Positions 41,764 to 48,872 of a stretch of DNA of 64,000 nt are shown here, piece after piece. Under the pieces are notes generated by a model that ran no database searches, was not told the DNA's origin, and saw nothing but the letters and a program-made list of their open reading frames with translations. The translations under genes were made by a program, and so were the position numbers. Origin of the DNA: JAURVT01 sp049059935 (GTDB taxonomy: Bacteria > Actinomycetota > Actinomycetes > Propionibacteriales > Nocardioidaceae); the NCBI RefSeq assembly GCF_049059935.1, contig NZ_JBMGQR010000014.1, positions 1-64,000 on the forward strand. Reading direction: 5' to 3'. Position 1 is the stretch's first letter. Every line of letters begins with the position of its first letter.

Positions 41764-42525
41764 TCAGATGGAGCCGGCACCGTCGATCACGAGGGCCTGG
41801 CCGTCGATGTTGGTGTTCTCGCGCAGCAGCATCCGGACGACGGGGACGACGTCCTCGGGCTCGGTCAGCCGGCCGGTGGGGGTGCGGCGCAGGATCGCGT
41901 CGAGCTGGGTCTGGCCGAGCACGGCCGACATCTCGGAGGCGAAGAATCCCGGCGCGATCGAGTTGCAGAGCACCCGGCCGCCGAACTCACGCGCGAGCGA
42001 GCGCGTGGCGGCGTCGAGCCCTCCCTTGGTGGCCGAGTACGCGACCAGGCCCGGGTAGCCGCGCTGCCCGCAGATCGAGGTCACGTTGACCACGCGTCCC
42101 CGACCGCCCTTGGCGAGGAGGCGACGCAGCACGAAGCGCGTGAGCACGAGCGGCGCGGTGAGGTTGGTCGCGATGATCCGCTCGATCGTCTCGACCGGGG
42201 TGTGGACGTGGAGCGAGTCCTGACCGACGGCGGCGTTGTTGACGAGCCCGTCGACGACGCCCAGCTCGGTCTCGGCCTGCTTGACGAACGCCTGGCAGGC
42301 CTTGGCGTCGGTGATGTCGACCGAGCCGACCAGCACGCGCCCGGGGTTCTCGTCGGCGAGCGCCTGCAGGCCCGGGGTGACGGTGCGCGCGAACGCCGCG
42401 ACCTTGGCGCCCTGGGCGACCAGGTCGGTGGCCATCGCGAGCCCGAGACCGCGCGAGGCGCCGGAGACGAGCACGACCGAGGACGGCGGGACGGCGGCGG
42501 ACTCGTCCGTGGTGGGGTCAGACAT
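41764..42525 (-). CDS. SDR-family oxidoreductase (FabG-like)
   Basis: 253 aa classical SDR. Cofactor motif VSGASRGLG (20-28), NNAAV (97-101) and the catalytic Ser150 (NVTSICG), Tyr163 and Lys167 (YSATK). The C-terminal IDGQALVIDGAGSI is the normal family ending. FabG-type members reduce 3-oxoacyl thioesters with NADPH, and the adjacent ACP and ligase genes suggest an acyl-thioester or sugar-linked keto substrate. ATG 42525 overlaps the ligase stop by eight bases. Confidence 0.85.
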   Translation of the reverse strand: MSDPTTDESAAVPPSSVVLVSGASRGLGLAMATDLVAQGAKVAAFARTVTPGLQALADENPGRVLVGSVDITDAKACQAFVKQAETELGVVDGLVNNAAVGQDSLHVHTPVETIERIIATNLTAPLVLTRFVLRRLLAKGGRGRVVNVTSICGQRGYPGLVAYSATKGGLDAATRSLAREFGGRVLCNSIAPGFFASEMSAVLGQTQLDAILRRTPTGRLTEPEDVVPVVRMLLRENTNIDGQALVIDGAGSI

Positions 42526-43735
42526 CGCTCTTCAACGTCTCCTTGGCGGGGATCTCGGGCAGGACGCGGACGCGGCGCGGGACGGCCGTCTCCGGGAGGT
42601 TCTCGGTGGCCCATCGTCGCAGGGCGGCGTCGTCGATCTCGCGACCGGGCGCGGCGACGACGTCGGCGACGACCATCGCCCCGACCAGCGGCGCCTTTCG
42701 CCCGCGTACGGACGCCCACGCGACGTCGGGGTGGCGCTGCAGCACGTCGCGGACGGTGCCGGCCGACACCTTGGTGCCACCGACGTTGATCTCGTCGCGG
42801 TCGACCCGCCCGACGATGCGCACGCGGCCGTCCTCGACGACGACGCGGTCGCCGGTGCGGACGCGTCCGGCCAGGCCCTCGCCGTGGTGGGGCGAGGTGA
42901 TGACGAGCTCGTCGCCGTCGACCTCGAGCAGCGGGCGCCCGGGCGCGGACCGTCCGAGCCACTCCTGCGGGAACCCGGCGCGGCCGTCGTGCACCACGAT
43001 CGAGGCACCCAGCTCGGAGGACGCGTAGAGCCAGGAGATGCGTGCGTCGGGGAACAGGTCGCGCAGCTGGTCGAGCACCGCCTGGTCGACGGGCTCACCG
43101 CCCAGGGAGACCTGCTCCAGCGGCACCTCGGCCAGCCGGTCGCCCTCGCGCATGATCGTCTGCCGCCAGAACGTGGGCGTGCCCGACGCTGCCGTGACGC
43201 GGTGCGCGACGGCGTGCTCGACCCAGGAGTCGAGGTCGGACGGGTCGACGACCACGAGGTCCTGCCCGGGCTGGGTGAGCCCGAGCGTCACCACCTGCCA
43301 CCACGCGTAGGTGCCGGGCGAGTACGGGCACAGCCAGCGCCGCGGGGCCTGGTCGCCGCGCACCGTGGTCAGCGAGTCGAGGGTGTGGGCGATCTGCTTG
43401 GGCCGCCCGGTCGAGCCCGAGGTGAGCAGCCAGACGCGTCCGTCGTCGACCGGACGCCGGTCGGCGGGCTCGGCCTGCTCGGCGCCGTCGAAGGCGAGAC
43501 CGAGGGCGAGCAGCTGCTCGCGGAGCGCGGGGTCGAGGCGTGAACGCGCGACCACCAGCAGCTCGCCGCCGTGCGTGGCCAGCGACGCGACGGCGGGCAG
43601 CGCGTCGACGCTCGACGCCGCCACCCACGCGGTGGGACGCGACCGCGCCTCGCCCACGAGGTCGGACCACGGCCGGCTGGTGCCGTCCCGGGTGTCGACG
43701 ACCTCGTTGTCGAGGGCGACGCGCGTCGGGGTCAC
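42518..43735 (-). CDS. short adenylate-forming (ANL) ligase, carrier-protein linked
   Basis: 405 aa, about 100 shorter than typical acyl-CoA synthetases, mostly lacking the N-terminal subdomain. ATP loop WLLTSGSTGRPKQI (102-115), YASSELGASIV in place of the Y-G-x-T-E motif, TGDRVVVEDGRVRIVGRVDRDEINVGGTKVS (A7-A8, hinge), and a terminal PAKETLKSDV supplying the catalytic Lys402. It probably adenylates a small carboxylic acid and transfers it to the ACP encoded immediately upstream (GTGA overlap). The substrate is unknown. Confidence 0.8.
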   Translation of the reverse strand: MTPTRVALDNEVVDTRDGTSRPWSDLVGEARSRPTAWVAASSVDALPAVASLATHGGELLVVARSRLDPALREQLLALGLAFDGAEQAEPADRRPVDDGRVWLLTSGSTGRPKQIAHTLDSLTTVRGDQAPRRWLCPYSPGTYAWWQVVTLGLTQPGQDLVVVDPSDLDSWVEHAVAHRVTAASGTPTFWRQTIMREGDRLAEVPLEQVSLGGEPVDQAVLDQLRDLFPDARISWLYASSELGASIVVHDGRAGFPQEWLGRSAPGRPLLEVDGDELVITSPHHGEGLAGRVRTGDRVVVEDGRVRIVGRVDRDEINVGGTKVSAGTVRDVLQRHPDVAWASVRGRKAPLVGAMVVADVVAAPGREIDDAALRRWATENLPETAVPRRVRVLPEIPAKETLKSDV

Positions 43736-43992
43736 GACGCGAGGTCGCCCTGCAGCTCCTCGAGCAGGGCGAGGACGTCGGCCACGGTCTCGATCTGGCG
43801 CAGCTCGGCGGCCTCGAAGTTCAGCTCCTTGTCGACCTCGTCCTCGACGCGCAGGGCGAGCTCGGAGAAGTCGAGTGAGCGGAAGCCGATCTCGCGCAGC
43901 GAGGCCGCGTCGTCGTCGGGCAGCGTCTTGCCCTGGGTGGTGAGCACGTCGGCCATGAGGGAGCGGATCGCGGCCTTGTCGAGTCGACTCAT
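43732..43992 (-). CDS. acyl carrier protein
   Basis: 86 aa, acidic four-helix carrier. The phosphopantetheine site is Ser39 in EIGFRSLDFSELAL, with Arg where most ACPs have Asp before Ser. Helix 3 (RQIETVADVLALLEELQ) is typical. It is separate from fatty-acid genes and leads an operon with ligase, SDR and a PPTase-like gene, so it is a dedicated carrier. ATG 43992 follows TAGTGT by seven bases, so the start is probably leaderless. Confidence 0.88.
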   Translation of the reverse strand: MSRLDKAAIRSLMADVLTTQGKTLPDDDAASLREIGFRSLDFSELALRVEDEVDKELNFEAAELRQIETVADVLALLEELQGDLAS

Positions 43993-43999
43993 GCCACGG

Positions 44000-44054
44000 A
44001 CACTATCGCGGCGGCGGGCCGCGGCGTCCCGTCGGTGCGCCGCGTCGGTAGTGT
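44000..44054. promoter_or_regulatory. divergent promoters, ACP operon and pseH operon
   Basis: Minus-strand TAGTGT (44000-44005) is seven bases from the ACP ATG. Plus-strand TAGTGT (44049-44054) lies 33 bases before pseH GTG 44088, giving a leader of about 27 bases with GGAGGG. The same hexamer is used at acuC and pseB, so the two halves of the locus may respond together. Confidence 0.55.
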
Positions 44055-44087
44055 GGGCGCGTTGTCCACGACGCACCTGGAGGGACC

Positions 44088-44609
44088 GTGCTGCGACCGG
44101 CGACGTCCGCCGACCTCGACGCGATCCTGGCGTGGCGCAACCAGGACGCGAACCGCGAGGTCAGCCTCACCACCCACGTGATCTCGCCGTCCGAGCACCG
44201 GGCCTGGTGGGACCGCGTCGACGCCGACCCCACCCGCCACGTCCTGGTGCACGAGTCCGACGGCGTGCCGTGCGGCGCGGTCAGCTTCTTCGACGTGACG
44301 CCGACCGTCGCGTCGTGGGGGTTCTACCTCGACCACGACGGCCTGGAGGAGCGCGGCGGCACCCTCGGCGTCTGGATGGCCGTGATGCGCGAGGCCTCGG
44401 CCCACGCGTTCGACGACCTCGGCGTCGACGAGCTGCGCGGCGAGGTTTCGGCCGACAACCGCGTCGTGCGCCAGATGAACCGGCGCTTCGGCTTCACCGA
44501 GACAGGCGAGGAGCAGGTCGTCGACGGACGCACGTTCCTGGCCATCTGCCTCACCCGCGACGAGCACGCCCGGCGGGTCGCCCGCCGCGCCCGGAGGGAC
44601 ACCCCATGA
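44088..44609 (+). CDS. pseH: GNAT N-acyltransferase, PseH type
   Basis: 173 aa. PseH acetylates the 4-amino group of UDP-4-amino-4,6-dideoxy-N-acetyl-beta-L-altrosamine, made by PseC. LRPATSADLDAILAWRNQ is the GNAT start typical of RimJ/PseH-like members; FYLDHDGLEERGGTLGVWMAVMREA gives the acyl-CoA site, and VSADNRVVRQMNRRFGFTETG ends the fold. The role follows from its overlap with pseI. Whether the acyl donor is acetyl-CoA or an acyl-ACP from the divergent operon is open. GTG 44088 follows GGAGGG. Confidence 0.85.
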   Translation: MLRPATSADLDAILAWRNQDANREVSLTTHVISPSEHRAWWDRVDADPTRHVLVHESDGVPCGAVSFFDVTPTVASWGFYLDHDGLEERGGTLGVWMAVMREASAHAFDDLGVDELRGEVSADNRVVRQMNRRFGFTETGEEQVVDGRTFLAICLTRDEHARRVARRARRDTP

Positions 44610-45664
44610 CCGAGCTCCCCACGATCACCTTCGGACCGGTGTCGATCGGCGCCGACCACCCGCCGTTCGTCGTCGCCGAGATGTCGGGCAACCACGGCGG
44701 CGACCTCGAGCGCGCGCTCGACATCGTCCGGGCGGCGGCCGAGGCCGGCGCCCACGCGATCAAGATCCAGACCTACACGGCCGACACGATCACGATCGAC
44801 GTCGACTCCCCGCGCTTCCGGCTCAGCGCCGACCACCCGCTGTGGCCGAACCGCCGCCTGTACGAGCTGTACGAGGAGGCGCACACTCCCTGGTCGTGGC
44901 ACGAGCCGATCTTCTCGCTCGCCAAGGAGCTGGGGCTCGTCGCGTTCTCGGCGCCGTTCGACCCCACCGCGGTCGACTTCCTGGTCGACCTCGACGTGCC
45001 GATCCTCAAGTCGGCGTCCAGCGAGATCACCGACCTGCCGCTGATCCGTCGGATCGCCGAGACCGGTCGTCCCACGATCATCTCCACCGGCACCGCCACG
45101 CTCGGTGAGATCGACGCCGCCGTGCGCGCGGCCCGCAGCACCGGCAACGAGCAGATCGTCGTGCTCTCGTGCACCGCGTCCTACCCCGCGCCGCCGGAGG
45201 CCTCGAACCTGCTCGGCATCCCGGTCCTGCGCGACGGCCTGGGCGTCCAGGTGGGCCTGTCGGACCACACGCTCGGCATCGGCGCCTCGGTCGCGGCCGT
45301 CGCGCTCGGCGCCACCGTGATCGAGAAGCACCTCACGCTCGACCGCCACGACGGCAGCGTCGACTCCGACTTCTCCCTCACCCCGACCGAGATGGCCTCG
45401 CTCGTCACCGAGACCGAGATCGCCTGGAAGGCCATGGGGCAGCCCGTCGTCGGGCCGCGCAAGGCCGAGTCCGAGGGCCTGCGGTTCCGTCGCTCGCTGT
45501 TCGTCGTCGAGGACGTCAAGGCCGGCGACGTGGTGACGGCGGCGAACGTCCGCTCGATCCGTCCGGCCGACGGCCTGCCGCCCGACACGTTCTCGCAGGT
45601 GGAGGGGCGCACGTTCCGCACCGACGTCGCCAAGGGCACGCCCATGGCCTGGGACCTGCTCTAG
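44606..45664 (+). CDS. pseI: pseudaminic acid synthase
   Basis: 352 aa NeuB-family aldolase-like enzyme condensing 2,4-diacetamido-2,4,6-trideoxy-L-altrose with phosphoenolpyruvate. Barrel motifs: VAEMSGNHGGDLERALDIV, AIKIQTYTADTITID, LKSASSEITDLPLI, STGTATLGEIDAAV, GLSDHTLG and IEKHLTLDR. A C-terminal SAF/antifreeze-like domain (about 290-350) closes the active site. MSGNHGG and the TYTADT loop fit PseI better than NeuB or LegI. ATG 44606 overlaps pseH as ATGA. Confidence 0.93.
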   Translation: MTELPTITFGPVSIGADHPPFVVAEMSGNHGGDLERALDIVRAAAEAGAHAIKIQTYTADTITIDVDSPRFRLSADHPLWPNRRLYELYEEAHTPWSWHEPIFSLAKELGLVAFSAPFDPTAVDFLVDLDVPILKSASSEITDLPLIRRIAETGRPTIISTGTATLGEIDAAVRAARSTGNEQIVVLSCTASYPAPPEASNLLGIPVLRDGLGVQVGLSDHTLGIGASVAAVALGATVIEKHLTLDRHDGSVDSDFSLTPTEMASLVTETEIAWKAMGQPVVGPRKAESEGLRFRRSLFVVEDVKAGDVVTAANVRSIRPADGLPPDTFSQVEGRTFRTDVAKGTPMAWDLL

Positions 45665-45688
45665 GCAGGTCGGCACCCGGGCCGGACG

Positions 45689-46510
45689 ATGCACTTCAGC
45701 AACCACTACTACGGGCAGGCCCACGTGCTGGCCCGGTACTGCGGCATGGACGAGCAGGACCCGCCCACCATCTGGGGCCTGCTCCAGCACGGGTGGAACC
45801 CGCTGCACGGCCACGGGCTCGCCAAGAAGCCGCCGCCGCTCGGCTTCCCGAACTTCGTCTGGTCCGACGCCGCCCGCCGTCGCGGGCAGGCGTGGGGGTG
45901 GCGCGACTTCGTCGTGATCGGGGCGACCTGGGCCTACCTGATGGAGGTCGTCCCCTCCGCGGTCGAGCCCGCCGAGCGTCGCGGCACGATCTGGTACCCG
46001 TTCCACGGCGCCGAGATCGGCGCGGTCACCGGCGACCACGCGAACCTGGTCGCCGAGGTGATGGAGACCGAGGACGAGCCCGTCACGTTCTGCCTGTACT
46101 GGTACGAGTGGGAGGACGACGCCATCCGCTCGGTCTACGAGGCGAGCGGCGCGCGCGTCATCTGCCACGGCAGGCGGGGCATGCACCGTCAGGGCACCGA
46201 CACCGACTTCATGTACCGCCAGCACGACGAGATCTCGCGGCACCGCCGGGTGTGCAGCAACCGGCTGAGCACGGCGGTGTTCTACGGCGCCGCGACCGGC
46301 TGCGAGGTCGGCGTCTACGGCGACCCGATGCAGTTCGCCGCCGAGATCCCCGCGTCCGAGCGCAAGGACCACGTGCGCCGCCTGCTGCCCGAGATGCACG
46401 GCGTCCGGGTCGACCCGGACCTCGCGCGCGAGACCACGACGCGCGAGCTGGGGCTCGACCGGCTGGTCGGCCCCGACGAGCTGCGCGGCCTGTTCGGGTG
46501 GGACCGCTGA
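45689..46510 (+). CDS. unrecognised family, candidate glycosyltransferase (paralogue B)
   Basis: 273 aa, sister of the genes at 40507 and 46510. NHYYGQAHVLARYCG, WGLLQHGW, FVWSDAARRRGQ, GTIWYPFHGAE, CLYWYEWEDDAIRSVYE, VICHGRRG, RHRRVCSNRLSTAVFYGAATG and VYGDPM are shared; the end GLDRLVGPDELRGLFGW is shared too. Cytoplasmic, no membrane segment or signal peptide. Its place right after pseI suggests use of CMP-pseudaminate or a related donor (inferred). ATG 45689, 24 bases after pseI. Confidence 0.68.
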   Translation: MHFSNHYYGQAHVLARYCGMDEQDPPTIWGLLQHGWNPLHGHGLAKKPPPLGFPNFVWSDAARRRGQAWGWRDFVVIGATWAYLMEVVPSAVEPAERRGTIWYPFHGAEIGAVTGDHANLVAEVMETEDEPVTFCLYWYEWEDDAIRSVYEASGARVICHGRRGMHRQGTDTDFMYRQHDEISRHRRVCSNRLSTAVFYGAATGCEVGVYGDPMQFAAEIPASERKDHVRRLLPEMHGVRVDPDLARETTTRELGLDRLVGPDELRGLFGWDR

Positions 46511-47331
46511 TGGACTCCAGCAACCACTGGTACGGCCACGCGCACGTCTTCGCCCGCTACTGCGGCATCGAGGACGAGCGCCCGCCCCGCATCCACGGCG
46601 TCCTGCAGCACGGCTGGACGTTCGTGCACGGGTACGGCTCCGGCCACGCGCCGCCGTTCGGGTTCCCCAAGTTCATCTGGTCCGACGCCTCGCGCCGCCG
46701 CGGGCAGGCGTACGGCTGGCGCGACTACGTCGTCACGGGCTCGCCGTGGGCCTACCTGCTGCAGATGGCGGCTCCGGCGCCGCCGTGGGACGAGCGCGCG
46801 GGCACGATCTTCTACCCGTTCCACGGGTGGGAGTTCGACCCCGTCGACGGCAGCCACGAGGCGCTCATCGAGGAGATCCGCGACACCGAGGACGGTCCCG
46901 TCACCGCATGCCTGTACTGGGTCGAGCACGACGACCCCCGGGTGCGGTCGCTGTACGAGGACGCCGGCTTCCGGGTGATCTGCCACGGCAGGCGCGGCTG
47001 GAAGTGGCAGGGCACCGAGCCGGAGTTCCTGTGGCGCCAGCACGCCGAGCTGGTGCGCCACCGCCGGGTCGCGAGCAACCGTCTCACCACCGCGCTGTTC
47101 TACGGCGCCTCGGTCGGGTGCGACGTCGCGGTCTACGGCGACCCGATGGAGTTCCGTGGCGACAACCCCGGGTTCGCCGACGGCGGCCGCACCCGGCGGA
47201 TGCTCCCGGAGATGTTCGGCCGTCGCACCGACCGGGAGGCCGTGCAGGCTATCGTCCACACCGAGCTCGGCCTGGACCACGTCACGACACCGGAGGAGAT
47301 CCGCATGCTGTTCGGGTGGGAGCGGGCATGA
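46510..47331 (+). CDS. unrecognised family, candidate glycosyltransferase (paralogue C)
   Basis: 273 aa, clearly a tandem duplicate of paralogue B: NHWYGHAHVFARYCG, GVLQHGW, FIWSDASRRRGQAYGWRDY, GTIFYPFHGWE, CLYWVEHDDPRVRSLYE, VICHGRRGWKWQGTE, RHRRVASNRLTTALFYGAS and VYGDPM. It is closer to paralogue A in the YPFHGWE and YGAS segments, and like A it is followed by a methyltransferase-like gene with a four-base overlap. ATG 46510 overlaps the B stop (TGATG). Confidence 0.68.
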   Translation: MDSSNHWYGHAHVFARYCGIEDERPPRIHGVLQHGWTFVHGYGSGHAPPFGFPKFIWSDASRRRGQAYGWRDYVVTGSPWAYLLQMAAPAPPWDERAGTIFYPFHGWEFDPVDGSHEALIEEIRDTEDGPVTACLYWVEHDDPRVRSLYEDAGFRVICHGRRGWKWQGTEPEFLWRQHAELVRHRRVASNRLTTALFYGASVGCDVAVYGDPMEFRGDNPGFADGGRTRRMLPEMFGRRTDREAVQAIVHTELGLDHVTTPEEIRMLFGWERA

Positions 47332-48857
47332 CCGAGGCGAGCGACCCGGTCGAGGAGCCCGCGCCGACGGCCGACGTCGTCGAGCTCGGCGGCGAGATGC
47401 CCTTCTGGGGCGACGGCCCGCTGCCCGACTCGCCGCTGGTCGCCGAGCTCGTGCGCCCCCTGGCGGCCGACGCCGCGCGCGTCCTGGTGGCCGGGCCGCA
47501 CCCGGCCGACGTGCTGCGCGCCGCCGACGGCCCCGGCGAGCTGACGCTCCTGGTGCGTGGCAACCACGACGCCGAGGCGGCCGACGCCGTGCTGTCGCCG
47601 TCCGCCGCACGGCTGTGGGCCGGCGACCTGTTCCGCCTGCCCGAGGGCGAGACCTTCGACCTCGTCGTGGCCGCCACGGGCCTCGAGGTCCTCCTCAGCG
47701 CCGACGACGAGCTGTCCACGTGGCGCTCCTGGCTCGACCGGCTCGGCCGGGTGCTCGCGCCCGGCGGCACCCTCGTGCTCGGCCTGGCCAACGACGTCGG
47801 CGTGCACGCGCTCGCGGGGGCGCCGGACCGTCAGGGCGACGACTCCGGTGGCGCCTGGTTCCCCGACGCCGGCTTCGACGACACCCGCCCGACGTCGCCC
47901 GACGCCCTCGCCGCCGTGCTGGCCGAGGCGGTCGCCGCCACCGACGTCTCCGCCTGGTCGCTCTTCCCCGGGCTCGCCGCGCCGCGGCTCGCGGTGGCGG
48001 TCGACGCGCCCGTGGGCGGCCGCACCCTGCTCAGCGCCGCCACGACCGTGGCGATCCGCTCCACCGGCTGGGACGACCCCCGCGGCCTGGCCTCACGGGT
48101 GCCGATCGCCGGTCGGTCGACCGTCCTCGCCCCGGCGTACCTGGCCGTCACCCGCCGGGTCGACGTCCCGGCGCTCCTGCTCGACGGACGCGACGTCACC
48201 CGTCCGTCGCTCGACGACCTCGCCGCCCCCGGCGTCACCGTCGAGCAGGCGCTGCTCGACGCGTGCCTGGCCTTCGACCTGCCGCGGGCGCGCGAGGTGG
48301 TGCGCCTGCTCCGCGACCACCTGCAGTCCGGCGAGCCCACCACGGCCGACCGCTGCGACCTGCTGTTCCTGGACGCCGACGACCGGATCTCGCCCGTCGC
48401 CGCCGCACCGGGTGACCCTCTGACCGCCGACGAGGCTCTCCTCACGGCGGTGGACGGCTTCTCCCGCCGGCTGAGCCACCTGGGCTGGCGACACCCGTGG
48501 CCGGTGTCGTGGGACGACGTCGAGGTCACCCGCGGCCTGCTGGCCGGGCTGGGGATCGACCTGGACCGCGACGACGTGCTCGGCGCCCGCGAGCCCGGGG
48601 CCGACGCGGTGGAGGAGGCGTCGACCGACGTGGGCCGGCTGCTGCGCGAGAACGACGGGCTGCGCTCGCGCGCCGCCTGGTTCGAGACCACCCTGCGCCA
48701 GCGTGACCGCCAGGTCGCCGCCGCCAACGCCAAGCTGGCCGAGCAGGCCACCCCCGAGGACCGCAGGGCCAACCAGGCCCAGGCCCGCGAGGCCGCGCTC
48801 ACCCCCGCCGAGCGTGCGCGTCGCAAGGCCCGGCGGATCGTGCGGCGTCGGGGCTGA
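47328..48857 (+). CDS. degenerate methyltransferase-like protein with C-terminal coiled coil (paralogue 2)
   Basis: 509 aa, paralogous to the product of 38585-40510. VLVAGPHPADVLRAADG replaces the SAM-binding glycine motif, then FDLVVAATGLEVLL and LGRVLAPGGTLVLGLAND. The middle contains the shared LLDACLAFDLPRAREVVRLLRDHL segment (compare VLVACAAHDLPAIRRVVRTYV). The end is a coiled coil and a basic tail (ARRKARRIVRRRG). It may be a scaffold or regulatory partner of the preceding protein, since each copy is coupled to one. ATG 47328 overlaps the previous stop. Confidence 0.7.
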   Translation: MTEASDPVEEPAPTADVVELGGEMPFWGDGPLPDSPLVAELVRPLAADAARVLVAGPHPADVLRAADGPGELTLLVRGNHDAEAADAVLSPSAARLWAGDLFRLPEGETFDLVVAATGLEVLLSADDELSTWRSWLDRLGRVLAPGGTLVLGLANDVGVHALAGAPDRQGDDSGGAWFPDAGFDDTRPTSPDALAAVLAEAVAATDVSAWSLFPGLAAPRLAVAVDAPVGGRTLLSAATTVAIRSTGWDDPRGLASRVPIAGRSTVLAPAYLAVTRRVDVPALLLDGRDVTRPSLDDLAAPGVTVEQALLDACLAFDLPRAREVVRLLRDHLQSGEPTTADRCDLLFLDADDRISPVAAAPGDPLTADEALLTAVDGFSRRLSHLGWRHPWPVSWDDVEVTRGLLAGLGIDLDRDDVLGAREPGADAVEEASTDVGRLLRENDGLRSRAAWFETTLRQRDRQVAAANAKLAEQATPEDRRANQAQAREAALTPAERARRKARRIVRRRG

Positions 48858-48872
48858 GGCCGGCGACGGCCA

